From assembly GCA_028671895.1 (NCBI GenBank), contig CM053803.1, positions 21,846,501 through 21,910,500 of the forward strand: a DNA stretch of 64,000 nucleotides, in the 5' to 3' direction. Below are positions 1-13,300 of the stretch, in pieces; the stretch's first letter is position 1; every line of letters begins with the position of its first letter. The notes beneath the pieces are model-generated. The model did not search any database. It had not been told where the DNA came from and saw only the letters and a program-made list of their open reading frames with translations. The stretch is from Oenanthe sinensis (lineage: Eukaryota > Streptophyta > Magnoliopsida > Apiales > Apiaceae). A program made the translations under genes and the position numbers.

Positions 1-698
1 AAACAAATATGGAAGATCACAATTCATGTATATAATAGTTAATCCATATAACAAAACATAACAATACAATCATGCAATTAAAGAATTAACTATAATATAA
101 GGAGAAGAATTTGAGAAAATAAACAGAGATTGGATTTAATCTCGAGTCCAGAAAATCTGTCTCCTTAAAGCAGTTTCACCCATCACCGTCTGTGCATAGC
201 GACATGCCTCCCAGGATAAAACGAGATACAGTATCACCGATAAATCGACGATACTCTCAGCGAACTTGAACTGAGTTAGAAACTATCACCAGAATATTTT
301 AAACTTTAAAACTGAAAAGATTAAAATTATAGAGAGGACTATAATTTTCTCAGCTTAATAAAACTGAAACCCTAAGACTCTATTTATAAGGAGAGACTTG
401 AATGAGCTTGTTATTCTTTTCAATGTGGTATAAGGTATTTATAAGAAAAACCAAGGAATAGGCTTGTACTACTCTCGACGTGGTACACTTCTCAAATACC
501 ACTTTAAAAGGTTATAATTTGGAACATCAGTTCTCATTCACCCTTTATCCATTTTTAGCATGTAAGTATGCGTTGGAATCTACTCACAAAGTAGAATACG
601 ATCCAACCAATACACAACACTAACATATAGTGTTTATCACTCAAATTGAGTCTCAAAATGGTTCACAACTTAGTCTAAAATACTAAGTTTTTCCAACA
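1..698 (-). mobile_element. Copia-like 3' LTR, incomplete at window edge
   Basis: Read on the minus strand this stretch begins with TGTTGGAAAAAC directly after a G-rich polypurine tract (699-710), the usual start of a plant Copia 3' LTR. It then holds a TATA-like stretch and a leader-like segment. The other end, and so the target duplication, lies outside the window. No second copy of this LTR was seen to the right, so the element is 5'-truncated or heavily rearranged. The assignment to Copia rests on the polypurine tract plus TGTTGG junction only. Confidence 0.6.
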
Positions 699-1360
699 AT
701 CCCCCACAAATGAGATTGATGGTCCAGTAGCACACACCATATAAACAGACAGACACGGAGCTTGACTTGGTGATAGTTTCCACGGTTAGATATAGCACAC
801 GGTAGGTAGAGAATACTCCTTGAACCTCCGCTCGAGTAAGCATACCGACTTTACTGGTAGACAGTAGATGCGATTGTCCTTGAACTGTTCGACCGTTTGT
901 GTAAACGATGATATACTTATCACTATAGCTTTCCTGACTCATTCAGTTCTCATGATTATGTCCATTTTGGCCATGGAACATCGTCCTGGTTCTGCAGGAG
1001 TTTCTAAAGAATTGTGCCTCTCAATTCTCCTTTGAAGCGGCCCCACTTCTCTCCCACATAGGTGATCTTTATCTTATAGAGTAACCCGCGTTTACTCAAC
1101 TGAATTACATGCGTTCAAACTTGAACTCCATGTATTCACCGAAAGATCATTAAAAGCATAAAAATTATCCTCGTACTATACGGGTCTCACTATTTCATCA
1201 TCATAAGAATAGACATAGTGTTACCTCCACAGTGATTTGGTCATCATGATTTAGTTGGCCCATTGAACCTAGTTCTTGGGACCTCCAGTCAGCAAGGTTG
1301 GGTGTCCATCATGACGTCGTTAAGCAATAGGCTAATGCTCATCCCTCTCGATGATTTTAC
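699..1360 (-). mobile_element. Copia-like 3' untranslated internal region with polypurine tract
   Basis: Lying just upstream (minus sense) of the 3' LTR, this stretch has no credible coding frame. It contains a GTGGGGCCGC-type segment, which I recall as common in the non-coding part between pol and the 3' LTR of some plant Copia elements. An open frame at 670-942 runs straight through the polypurine tract into the LTR and is treated as chance. No reverse transcriptase or integrase sequence is recognisable further upstream. Confidence 0.4.
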
Positions 1361-4300
1361 AACTATATCTCGTTTTAACTAACTGGTTAGTGGATCCATA
1401 ACATTATCATTTGACTTCACGTAGTCAACCTTGATAATTCTCATTGAGAGTAGTTGCTTAATGGTATTGTGTCTTCATCATAAAGAAGAGACTTACCATT
1501 GCATAAGTCTTAATGTAATCTTTCAATTGCACATTAATTATACAATATTATTGCACATTGAAGATACATTTCCTTGTCATTTAGGAATATCCTCTATAAA
1601 GTGACAACCAATTTAGCCTCTTTCCTGCATATATCGTATGCAATAGACTCGTATTCCATCATGAATCGAGCTATATTAAACCTTTAGGATTTCCATGACA
1701 TGCTGCTTTACTAGTGTGAATTGTATTCACTAATGACTTTTAAGTTCTTAAAATCAAACATCTAATTTACATACTATCTCCACAGAGTATGATTAGATAT
1801 CTCTTTCAATGCAGCCCCAACTCACGAGTACAAAACATAACCTTAATTTCATTGCAATCACTTTCAAGTGACCAATTTTCATTATACCCGTGTATTTACT
1901 CAGTTTACCAACTGTGTAGTCTATGTCTGATTTTGTACAATTTAAAAAAGTACAACAGACTTTGAAACACTCTTGAGAGACCATTTTACCTCTATACTTG
2001 GATTCAGGAAAAATCCATTTCACATGATTTCAATTACATTAGAAACCATTTAATTGATCTTCTCAAAATTCGAGTCATCGTCATATCACTTGCATACTAT
2101 GAGACTCTATGAAATTATTAAAATTTCAAGTCTCATCAATCATGATTGAGATGATCGTTTGGTCACTACTTCTCGTAATGATCAGATCACTCACGTGCAA
2201 CCACAACAACCTTGTCTTTCATGTGCAAATATCTCAAACACACTTTTCAATCCATTGATTGAATTTTACCAGTTCATAATTTTAACTTTGGCATATTTCA
2301 CATTTTGATAATCATTTTCATCACAAGGTCTCAAATTGTTATTGTCATTACCAATTTTTAGCGTCCCAAAAATTAGCAATTTCAATTTATCTCATTACCA
2401 AGTTTAAGCGTCCCTAAACTGATAATATTCATGCATGTAGGTATCCAATTTGAGCGTCCTCAAACTAGCAACCTTATCATATCAGACGAAGCCATCAGTT
2501 TTGAAAATATTGTCAATTTTATATGCCATTGTCTTGGTGTTCATTTTGATTAACAAAATTTTCACCAAATCATAGTCTTTCCACTTTCGTATTAGTTAAG
2601 GAACCGTTAGATTATCTCATATAGATTTCATTCAAATCTTTATTTAGAAAGACTATCTCAATGTTCATTTGATATACTTTTTAATTTCGAACTACAAAAT
2701 TTTAAGTATCATCCCGATGAACCTTATTCTCATACAAGAGAATATATCTCAGAGTATTCTAGGTCTTCACATTGACTGTAATATTTATTTACTAGTCTGA
2801 CCTGGAAATCTTTCTTTAACCCGTATTAAAATTCGTTTGGGTCTTAATGACATCTATCTCGAGAAAGATCTATAACTTCTAAAAGATGATTCTACATAAT
2901 AAAACCATTCTCTCTATACCTTTTACATCCATTTCCCCATAAAGGATTATATAGAGAGTTCAAATTATTCATATAATATTGTATTCCATTTTCTAGCACA
3001 CACACTAGAAATTTTGACTCACTGATTTCTCAACTTTAGTCAATTTCCCTTTTTGATATATTCTTTTATCAAAGAATTATCAGATAAGCATATAGCTTCT
3101 TCCAAACTTATAGATTTATCTTTGAGCAAATCATCAAAGAATCTGGACAAAATTTACATGTCCCAGGTATTCCCCTCTTGTTGGGTTCATCATCCTCATA
3201 TACATCCAAATACTCATAAATTCATTTGGATTACTTACGGATCTACAATGAACTACTTAACTCCTAATATAAACATTCCTAGATTCCGTTGTTGCATAGT
3301 TATGAATCTCATAATTTAGATTCATACACAAGATATCATTGGACACTACTATCGTCCATGTATCTATCCAAATTCTCTTAATTGATTTTGGATCTTCATT
3401 TATTTTCCCAAGTAATGATATCAAGACATCTTCAAGATACTCCCACATTACATTCTAATATTCATAGAAAATTTAATAATTTTATCTTCAAGATACCCCA
3501 CACTTTTATTATTTCTAAAATGTTTCAGTACATTATAGAATCATAGGAAATTCTATTATTTTCTTTCATGGTATCTTATTTTAGAATAATTAGTTATTAG
3601 GTGACTAAAATTTTCATATTCAGTGATAGTCTGAATTAATCATTTTTGCTTTCACATCTTCCCTAGATTGTGATTCAAATCTACAAATACTCCATTTTAC
3701 TAATGCGAGTAATTTGTAATATCTGTTATGAATACATCTATTTTGTGAACAAATTTCACTCAGTAATTATTCACTACAAGAGTAATTCTTTACCATCTCA
3801 ATTATCGAATTAAGTTAGTTTTCAACCTCGAGTTTATAGAGTTTAAACTTCTCTATATAGCGTCATTCTTACTCTTTAATGAGTACACGTAATAAATATA
3901 TTACTATCATTTCAGAAAGTAATCACAATTTGTTACCACCTCTCGTTAGGGCAGGTTTCATCATCATTCATTAATAACCTCACATGATTTTAATATAATC
4001 ATGTTAAACAATATTTAATTGTTCTTATCATTAAAATTCAACCATTGAATTTCTCAGAAATTTCAATATGGTTCACAAGAACCAAAATTTCAATACACCA
4101 GGTAAACTGGTATGCAAACATAAGCCTTCAATAAATCACATTCAGTGATTCTCAATCAACTGATGCGTTAGGATTAACAACATTTTAGATTTCTTCAAAT
4201 TTCCAGCATATAGAGTTGATAACAATATTGCTATATAAGGTATCACATGAACTACCATAATAGGCTCGTGTGTCACTGCCGCAGCAATATAGACACCAAA

Positions 4301-4970
4301 CACAAGAAATAATAGTTTTGCTGGAGGAATAAATCCAACTAGAAAATTATAAGTCTCATGCCGACCCCATAACCAGTACTCATAATGTACACGGTCCGTT
4401 GGGTTTTTAACCTTATCAATATCCACAAAAGATTTAGTTCAAGTGAACTCATTCTCACATATTTCATTAAGAAATAATCAAAATAACTAACTAAACAATT
4501 TGCTTAATTAGAAGGTTATAATAATAACATAATCAAGGCGTCCAAGTCAACATGCCTATGAATCAATCAACCAATATGAAAGCTCATGGTTAACCAACTA
4601 AAGAAGTCAATGTATATCATACAAAAATCACATATAGACTTCATACTTGCACAACATACACATAGAACACCACATACATATTTATGAAAAATTAATTACA
4701 TCCTCATAACATATCATGACTTTTAATAAGCCATATCCACAAAAATTGTCAAGTCTCATCACTTATATTATCCATCCAATATTCATAAACATTAATAAAA
4801 ATTAGGAAATAAACTATTAACATCTCATCACCGAAACTATGTCTATTTCCAATCTCAAAATTTTACTATTGCATATTAAATATATATATGCAGAAATGAT
4901 ATGTTATAATCCCCAATTAATAGATAATAAATTATCAAAGCCTTCACCATGGGACAAAGAATAAATGACA
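1361..4970. other. AT-rich repeat-like DNA, no recognised gene
   Basis: No protein family was recognised here on either strand. A minus-strand frame at 4142-4426 (no ATG; starts on GTG) encodes about 94 residues with two hydrophobic stretches, but I cannot assign it and it may be chance. The stretch may be the internal region of a non-autonomous LTR element ending at 1-710. The only clear structure is the hairpin trio at 2353-2464. Confidence 0.4.
2353..2464. repeat. three tandem hairpins with constant loop and changing arms
   Basis: Three units spaced 46-47 bp apart each carry the loop AGCGTCC(C/T) flanked by complementary arms. Unit 1 has arms AATTTTT and AAAAATT (2353-2359, 2368-2374). 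Unit 2 has AGTTTA and TAAACT (2401-2406, 2415-2420). Unit 3 has TTTG and CAAA (2449-2452, 2461-2464), extendable to TTTGAG/CTCAAA. The loop stays the same while both arms differ together, as expected if pairing is kept. Confidence 0.6.
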
Positions 4971-4973
4971 TAT

Positions 4974-5185
4974 TGGGGGTGTTTGGTTTAGCTTATAAGT
5001 AATAAGTTACTTTTTTTTTTAAAAGTATTTTCATATTTTTTTTTGAAAATTAATATTTATTTTAGAAATTTAAGACCAAATCTTATTTCCAAATTTGAAA
5101 ATAAGTTACTTATTTTCAGAAAAAGTATATATATACCAACTTTTCCAGCTTATAAGCTGCTTATAAGCTTAGACAAACGGGGCAA
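4974..5185. mobile_element. small terminal-inverted-repeat element (MITE)
   Basis: About 212 bp bounded by imperfect inverted repeats of about 25 bp: the left end reads GGGGGTGTTTGG and then TAGCTTATAAG, and the right end is its approximate reverse complement (CTTATAAGCTTAGAC, then AAACGGGGC). The GTTTGG-type terminus suggests a Tourist-like (PIF/Harbinger) or related family. A convincing target duplication was not found, so the superfamily is uncertain. No coding capacity. Confidence 0.55.
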
Positions 5186-5639
5186 TTATATAACATCAGT
5201 TGAATATACCACATAAATCAATAATCAATTTATAAATCAAGAGATGTATTGTCTTGTAAGCCATTGAATACGAGTGCACCAACTTCCCACGATTAAAGAA
5301 GGTTTACACGAAAATATATATACATAATTGATTTCCATATATCTCAATTTTCCAAAACAAATCAACATGTCATACCTACAACATGTATAGACATTTATAA
5401 TAGCCAAAAGTGCACCATCTTTGTATCTCAAGGACTTATTAAGGTCATAAAATTAATAATCATGTACACCATATTTTATGACATAAAGGTGCAAATAGAC
5501 CATAAACATTCTCTAGATTTAGCCATACATCGATGTGAAGATAACCCACGAAAATAATTAACGATTTTTGCATGTTCTTGGAATCAAGAAATAAATCATG
5601 ATGGAGTACAAGTTTGACATATAAAACTGTTTTAAGATT
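5186..5639. other. intergenic, nothing recognised
   Basis: AT-rich sequence with short open frames only. It may belong to the decayed 5' part of the Helitron whose helicase remnant follows. Confidence 0.4.
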
Positions 5640-7009
5640 GTCAACAAAACCTTTCTCTGGAAAACGTTACTTTGTCGTCTGAGGTCTGAGAAAAAAATTG
5701 TATTGCCTGTTGCCTCATCCGGTATCGCTGCTGTACTCTGCCAGGAGGTAGAACAACCCATTCTAGATTTCACATTCCCATGGATCCTGATGAGTACTCG
5801 GTTTCAAGTATTAGTCATGGTACTGATATTGCCCAGCTGTTACAATGTACCAGTTTAGTCATCTGGGATGAAGCTCCTATGCAAAATTGTTACGCTTTTG
5901 AATGTGTTGATCGTTGTTTTCGAGATATAATGTCTGCAGTTGATTCATCGAATCTTGACAAACCTTTTGGTGGTATAAATATGGTCTTAGGAGGTGATTT
6001 CCGTCAAATCCTGCCAGTTGTACCTAAAGGCACGCGAGGTGATATTGTTAGTATTGCATTAAATCGTTCAAAGTTATGGCGTTTTGTTGAGCTTCATGTT
6101 TTGAAGCAGAACATGAGACTTCATTTAGGTCATTCTGAAGCTGAGAACCAGACAATTGAGAAGTTTAGCAATTGGGTACTTGATATTGGTAATGGGAACT
6201 TGCCGAACTTAAATTCTGATAATCCAGGTTGTGATGCTGAAATTGAGATACCAGTAGAGTTTTTAATTCATGCTGGCACTGATCCTATAGAAGATATTAT
6301 CAAGGTCACATATCCTGATATATCGGCTAATTTTAGATCCGCACAGTATCTCAAGGAAAGAGCTATCCTCACTCCCACAAATGCAGTTGATGATATTAAT
6401 ACAAGGGTTTTGGATAAACTTCCAGGCAAAATCTACACTTACCTCAGCACCGATACCATAATTGATCCTCCTTCAACGAAGGATGATGACGTTGAATCTT
6501 CTTTCCCAGTTGAGTATTTAAATTCTCTTAATATGGCTGGCATTCCTAAACATCATCTGGTATTAAAGGAAGGGGCTGTTGTTATGCTACTTAGAAATCT
6601 CAGCCAGATAAACGGATTGTGTAATGGTACTAGGATGATTGTCACAAAATGCAACAAGAACACTGTTGAATGTCAGATTTTATGTGGCAGTCATGTTGGT
6701 ACAACTCATCTAATACCAAGGATCTATATGGCTCCATCAGATAAAAAATGGCCCATCAAGTTTACAAGGAGACAGTTGCCACTACAAATATGTTTTGCCA
6801 TGACAATTAATAAAAGTCAAGGACAATCCCTCGAAACAGTTGGTTTGTATCTTTCTAATCCTGTTTTTTCACATGGCCATTTATATGTTGCAGTTTCGAG
6901 AGTCACTTCCAGCAAAGGCTTGCATATGCTGATATGTTCGGATAGGGGAGGAACTACAAATATTACCAAAAATATTGTGTATGAAGAAGTTTTTTATAAT
7001 CTTGGATAA
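5640..7009 (+). pseudogene. Helitron PIF1-like helicase remnant (C-terminal part)
   Basis: The long frame at 5780-7009 matches the helicase half of a Helitron Rep-helicase protein. Visible motifs include Walker B-type VIWDEAPM, GGDFRQILPV, ILTPTN, the late INKSQGQSL motif and LYVAVSR. Sequence just upstream (5650-5770) continues the family in a shifted frame, so there is a frameshift near 5735. The Walker A loop, normally GGTGKT, reads KIVNKT, so ATP binding would be lost. The Rep nuclease half is absent. The family performs rolling-circle transposition. This copy is a truncated, dead relic, most likely of the Helitron whose end lies at 8625. Confidence 0.85.
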
Positions 7010-8590
7010 ATTTATGACCGGAATGGTTATATGACTTTATTTTGGAGTTAAGGTTATTGCAAATGTGAGAGAAGATTTATTTTTTGTCAAATTTTACTAT
7101 TATGTATTAACTATAATGTATGTAAACCAACCTCAAAAGTTATGCTTGAAAATTAATGCAGCATACGGTAATACAAGCATTTCTAAATTTCAGGTTATAG
7201 GAAGGACGCCAATAAGAACAATATAACTATCCAGATTCTTAACTGCATGTAATGTGCACTTTCAAAGAATATATATGTTATAGGAATCTACTACTAAAAA
7301 TAGATGTGCAAAAATAATAATTACCAGATCTCTGAAAGACGCAAGTCTAACTTCGTTAACTGCAAAAAGTGACGTCCACGCAATGAAATGTTGATCCAGA
7401 CAGTGAAAGAATCAAATAAGCAGATGGCCACTTCTTGATAGTTTATAAAATGATAATTTTATCATTTGTATTAAAATGTGGCTGTGCTTTTGCTTTTCCT
7501 GTAACTCCAACCAACCAAAGATTGCCTATTAGGAATCAATAATTGTGATTATAACTAAATAAGATAATGTACAGACACTCTTAAGTTATATCCCAATTTG
7601 TCACACCAAAGGAATTACATTAGTGCCATTACTTTGAATACTTGCATCCCTTGAAGCACCAGAAGGTACACGAATAACATATATGTATTCTCTGTGTTGT
7701 TACTCTACAAGATAAATATCCCTTGAAGATTAGATAGAATCAACCAATTACTAAACCAGCAAACATATAATTGATGCTAAACAAGAAATATATGAATATT
7801 GACTAACAAAAAGTGCTTAAACCTATATATACATACATATCAGGCTACTGAGGGATATGTTTCATACTCCATTTTAGATGACCAAAACTGCAAATTGGGA
7901 TTTAGATTATCCCTGTACCTATCAATTCAATGACCAAACATATATATACCTTTCACTCCTCTGTAAATTGCAAGATTCATAAACCTGTGAGTAATAACAT
8001 TATATACCTATATCAAGAAATTATTTCTTTATTACCGCTACAAGATTATAAAAAATGATGAAATAAGATGGGTATCCTTATTCTCCTCATGATTCAATTG
8101 TGATGTGTTAAATGATAAACACGTGTCTCAAATGTATTTTCTCATTCTAATAATATTATTTTTGTTAATTGATTTTGAGTTTTAGTTGTTAAAATTTTTA
8201 AATTTTAAATCAGAAAAGTAAGTAATATTATATAATAAAATGTTTTGCTCTCTTAGTTTTTAAAATTATTAAATTTTATATCATCTTGAACGGTATTCAT
8301 AATTTATACAAACCCATCCATTTTATATTTCAATATTAATATTTTTATATTATTGCAATAAACAATTTTTTCCTATTTCACTATGTGTGATATTTTTAGA
8401 ATTGAAGTTAATTATTAAATATATTAATATAATTTAAGTTGACATTTAAATTAAAATTTATTAATATAAAAATGATGAAAATAAACTATGGTTGATCATA
8501 AATTTATTTTCATGATTAAGAAGTTCTTACTAAAATATTACTTTCAATAATTATAATATATGTTAATATTTATTAATTTATTAACAGTTT
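7010..8590. other. non-coding tail of the Helitron
   Basis: AT-rich sequence between the helicase remnant and the Helitron 3' terminus, with no gene recognised. It is probably the element's 3' untranslated part, but captured fragments cannot be excluded by eye. Confidence 0.4.
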
Positions 8591-8625
8591 AAACTTCCGT
8601 GTGCGTAGCACGGGCATTAAACTGG
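8591..8625 (+). mobile_element. Helitron 3' terminus
   Basis: A short hairpin with arms CCGTG (8597-8601) and CACGG (8609-8613) is followed after 8 bases by CTGG (8622-8625) and then T. A GC-rich hairpin just before a terminal CTRR, inserted next to T, is the hallmark of a Helitron 3' end. It is in the same orientation as the helicase remnant 1.6 kb upstream, so both are likely parts of one element. Confidence 0.7.
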
Positions 8626-8849
8626 TTAGAAGCAAAAAAGGAATAGGAGAACATACTTTTACAATAGTGCAAATACAATCAGAGAACATTCCATATAATA
8701 TATTTTAGGAATGGGTAAGATCCATATAATATTTGGATAATCCAGAAAGAGTGAATTACTATAATATCCCAAAATTAAAGAAGAGTATAAAAAATAAGAA
8801 GGATAAAATAGGAATTCTAAGGGAAAAAAATTAGCACCTATTAAAAATA

Positions 8850-9413
8850 TCTGTACTATATTATTAAAGTCGCAAGTGTAAATGTTTTGTCCGTCGTCGA
8901 GTCCATTTGTGTCCCACTAAACTTCAAATACACATGTGTCTCCTATTCAATTTTAAACACATTCTTTTAATCAATAAAAAAATCATATTTTAATTTATTT
9001 ATTAGTCAACCTCTTTAATTTATTTAATATCATAATTTATTAATTAAATTTTATGAATATTAAAATAATAATATTATTTTATTTATATTAATTAAATTTT
9101 ATTATTGTGCTTTATCTATATTAGATATACTTTTATATTATATTACTCTAAACGAATTTCTTTTTTAATTAGAATATAGAGTTGTACTCGCATCCAATAG
9201 CATGTTTCAATTTTGTCATCGCTGAAACACTTTAATTTATTTAAAATTATAATTTTATAATAAAAAATTTTAAATATTAAAATTATATTAAAATTATATA
9301 TATATTAAAACATACTCTTTTATTTAAATTTTAATTAAAATAATTTCTAATATATTCGAAAGTCTTTTTATTAATAAAAATTTATTAACGCTTTGCACGG
9401 ATTATTAATCTAT
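8850..9413 (+). mobile_element. probable non-autonomous Helitron
   Basis: The left end reads TCTGTACTATATTATTAAAG after an A, resembling the TC-starting 5' end of plant Helitrons. A candidate right end near 9390-9413 has TTTGCACGG and then AATCTAT, a degraded form of the usual hairpin plus CTRR. The interior is AT-rich and non-coding. The right boundary is uncertain. Confidence 0.4.
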
Positions 9414-9610
9414 GTTAATTAATATAAATATATAACAATATATTAATGAGAATTTAAACACGTAATATAAATATTATTCAAAAATAATTTATCTCAGGTA
9501 CAACATTACATAAAAAATATTAATAACATAAATAATCAAATTAAATATTTAATTAATTAAAAATATATAATATATTATTTATTACCCTCCTCGTCGCACG
9601 GGCTAATCTA

Positions 9611-9814
9611 AGTGAACCATAGAAATAATCTTAACCGTTAAATTTTAATAAAATATAATTTTTAAAAAATATAATCATACATACAATTCTAACACAAGTA
9701 AAGATCTTGACCGTCCAATTTTAAGTGAACCATAGAAATAATTTTAACCGTTAAATTTTAATAAAATATAATTTTAAAAGAATATAATCATACATATAAT
9801 TCTAACACAAGTAA
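9611..9814. repeat. direct tandem duplication, about 92-bp units
   Basis: The segment starting AGTGAACCATAGAAATAAT occurs at 9611-9702 and again at 9724-9814 with few differences, a period of about 113 bp. The units are non-coding. Helitron-like ends (CGTCGCACGGG at about 9590 and CCGTGCATCGCACC at about 10110) flank the area, so it is probably internal to decayed Helitrons. Confidence 0.7.
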
Positions 9815-10313
9815 TCCTCCTTTTATGCAAACAACTCATAAACATTATAATTCTAAAGAATATAAACATTACTACTAAAATACAATCTAATATTAATCTT
9901 CTAACTAAAATATCTCACATTAATCTTCTAAGTAAAATACATTTCTATACAAAACAAACAAAAATTATCCTATTAAAATATAAATGCAAATAAATTATAT
10001 AAAAACATATACATATAATATTAAATAAAATTTAAATTATAATTATACAAATAAATTCAAATCATTAAAAAATATTAAAATAAAAATATTAAAAAATTAA
10101 AAAAATTCATCCGTGCATCGCACCTGATATAAGCTACTATTATATTATCCTCGATGGAGCATAACACATGGATGCCCAATATTCCATTCATTCATTCTCC
10201 GGAAAATACAAAGAGACGAAGTAGAACAAAATTAGAATTGGGCGGCTGAAGAGAAAAGGCGCGACAAAGGGCAAAAGTACAAGCAAGGAAGAAGAAGAAA
10301 GCCTAACACAATA
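9815..10313. other. AT-rich repeat DNA and RECA3 promoter/5' UTR
   Basis: The first 300 bases are AT-rich repeat sequence ending in a Helitron-like GC hairpin at about 10110. From about 10150 to the RECA3 start codon the composition changes to normal gene-flanking DNA, presumably the promoter and 5' leader. Transposon debris therefore lies within about 200 bases of the start codon. No specific regulatory site was recognised. Confidence 0.4.
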
Positions 10314-13300
10314 ATGTCACTCAACAGATTATTATTACCAACACAGTCTGTTAGATTAAAGAGAATTAATGCCCTTGCTTGGACTAGTAATATACGCACC
10401 TGCTGCTCTTCTTCTACTGCTGGTATGTTTGCTGTTCTGTATACTATTTGTATATGTTAGTTATTTTACTGATTGTTTTCGCCTTGGTATTGTAGAAAAC
10501 AAGTGGTTTCTGCTTTAGCAAACTTTTGTACAATTGGGGGTTATACGTACTAGGACTAGTACTAGTGCAACAAGTCAGTGTCGTAAGGGGGTTGACACGG
10601 CTTAGCTTTAGCATTTGTTGATTTCATTTTTCAGTTGAGGCTATAAAATTTGAGGCTGATCAACTGCCCAATGAAGTCAAAACAACAGAAAAGGATACAG
10701 CCCTTCGTACGGCTATTTCCCAGCTTGCTGCTGATTTTACCAAAGAATCCATGTTATCTCTGCACCGATTTTTCAGGACAAGGCGTGCATCTGTCGTATC
10801 AACAGGTTCTTTGAAGCTTGACCAAGCTCTTGGGGTTGGCGGATTACCAAAGGTGATGCACTACTAGTATAAGAACATTCACTTAGGGCCACATTTTACT
10901 GTTAACATGTGTGCATATGCTAAACATATGTGTATTGTCATGGACGGTTTCTTAATAAACACTAAAGGTGCTCCTCTAAGCTAAAAGGACCAACCATCTG
11001 CCTGGCAGAACACACATGAAAAATGTTTGCACAATCATATCAATTTCAGTTTTAGTAGTCAACTTCCCCTATCCTGGCCAACTCATGTAAGATTTCAAAT
11101 TTCCAGTCTGGTGACAGTTTTGATTCTAAACCAAGCATTGTATTGAGTTAATTTCAGGTTATTCTGGTCTTTCAGTCCATTTAATATTTTATCAATATCC
11201 AAATTCGTTATTTCTTATCAGTGTTTATATGCAATTTTCGATGATTAATGGAACAAATGCTCTGTGCGAGACATACCGTCACCGCCATCAAAAGTTATTA
11301 TACCATGACTAACTGTGTGAAACGGTATTTTCGGACTACGGAAGCTGAAGTTACTTGGTGCATTTAACAAAAAAAACTCATCGTTCCTGAAGGATATATC
11401 TAGGAATTATACTCATTGAATATGGTGACATTGAACTGGAGTACCTTTTTCCTGTCTTGGAGCATCCTTTTTTTTTCTGCTGCAATCTGAGTTGTAGCTG
11501 TATTTCATCCTCTCTCTGAGTTTCCCTATGTTAAATTCAGCGGGAGTTTCTCTTTCACGTTGTAGGGAAGAATGGTTGAGATTTTTGGGCGAGAAGCATC
11601 AGGCAAGACTACACTGGCCCTTCATGTAATTAAGGAAGCTCAAAAGCTTGGAGGTGCGTGTTATATATATTACTTATCATTTACAAGTTTTTTTGTTAAT
11701 ATAGTTACACCTTGTTCACGCCCTTGAATGTGGTGAATGCTTTCCCTTGTCACACGTGGTTGTCAAAATCAAAGAAGCCACTTAATGAATATCTAACATA
11801 TGTAGGTTCTTTTCTGTTCTATTTATTAATGTCTAATAGCATTTTAATGAGAATTTAATAATTTATTTGATCCTACTTTATGCATGTATTTTCTTTCTTT
11901 ATTTTCTTAATAGCTAAGGTCAATTACTAGAACTTTTAATACTCATGCACACATTTGTCTCCGCTTGAATTGAATCCTCAACCTTTGGGAAATAAGGACA
12001 GGGGATATTTTAGCCTAGCAGATATATGGGATATGTTTCTGCAAGGCCTGCGTGCATTTTCTTTGTCCTGAATGGCATATTGGATATATGTATGTGGACT
12101 GTGGAGTGATTTCGAGGAGTATTAGCCCACCTAATTTACTGTCAGGGACTCAGGGTATGTAATGGCTATCATTTTCTTTTTAGTAGTTGAGTACCACCAG
12201 CCAGGCAAGGCTATAACTGGGGCAGTTTTATCATAGGTACCGAGGAACAGTCAAATGATATGTATATGTATGTATGTATTAATGTATACTCATGCATCTA
12301 AAGCCATCATATAAGCTAACATGTTATGTTCTGGGTGCTTTTTCTCACCTTTTAGTATTAAATAGTAAATACTACAGAATATAGGCTCTAATAATACACA
12401 TTAGTCACTAATGTAATTTTTAGCACGATCTGTCAAGCCCTAGGTTTCTTGTTCCTGACTTCCTGTGCTATTTTGTTTTTTAGAGATGCATGCTTCTGCA
12501 GATGATCACTGTTAATGATTACTTTTGTATAGTTATCAGTAGAAATCAAACAATTATGTCCAGTCACTATGGAATAAATTTTAAAATTTCATCGAAAATA
12601 AGTAATAACAATTTCAGCACCCTTTTGACCTCCTATACGACAGTCTCGTGTGGAATGAGACTTACTATAGAAAGACAAACATTGATGATGCAAATGTCTA
12701 TATGGAAATATGGCTTTTGGGTTGATACTCCACATAGATGTAGTATATTTTTCAGTATGTATCCATTAATGCTAAGTTTCTCCTCTGACAGGTTACTGTG
12801 CTTATCTTGATGTGGAAAACGCCTTGGACCCATCACTTGCAGAGTCAATAGGTGTAAACACAGAAAATTTACTTATATCACAGCCAGATTCAGCCGAAAA
12901 TTTGTTAAGTATTGTACACACACTGACAAAAAGTGGATCTGTGGACGTAGTCGTAGTAGACAGTGTAAGGGTTTTCTCTGGTTATGTTATTAGTACACTT
13001 GTGAAGGCATACTTTGTTAATGTTTGCCATCATTCACTGCGTTTGGTGTGTTTTTAGGGTAGTTTTCGGCCTATGGTGAATTATTGATATTGTACTTGGT
13101 ACATCATTCCTTTCTTTACTTCTGCCTGTTTCTGTCTAAAAACATGGACTCTCTTCATTAGAACTACTTTTTGATCTAAAATGTCGTACCTGTTAGGTAT
13201 CTCTGATTTGCACACATGTTTGGGAACTCCTGTTTTGATAAATTGGCTTCTTATCTGGAACTGTCTTCTTCAGTTTGACATTGTTAAATTCTACATGTAT

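Noticed and set aside
670..942. Minus-strand 90-codon open frame
   Set aside because: It spans the polypurine tract and the LTR boundary and matches no protein; better read as untranslated LTR-element sequence.
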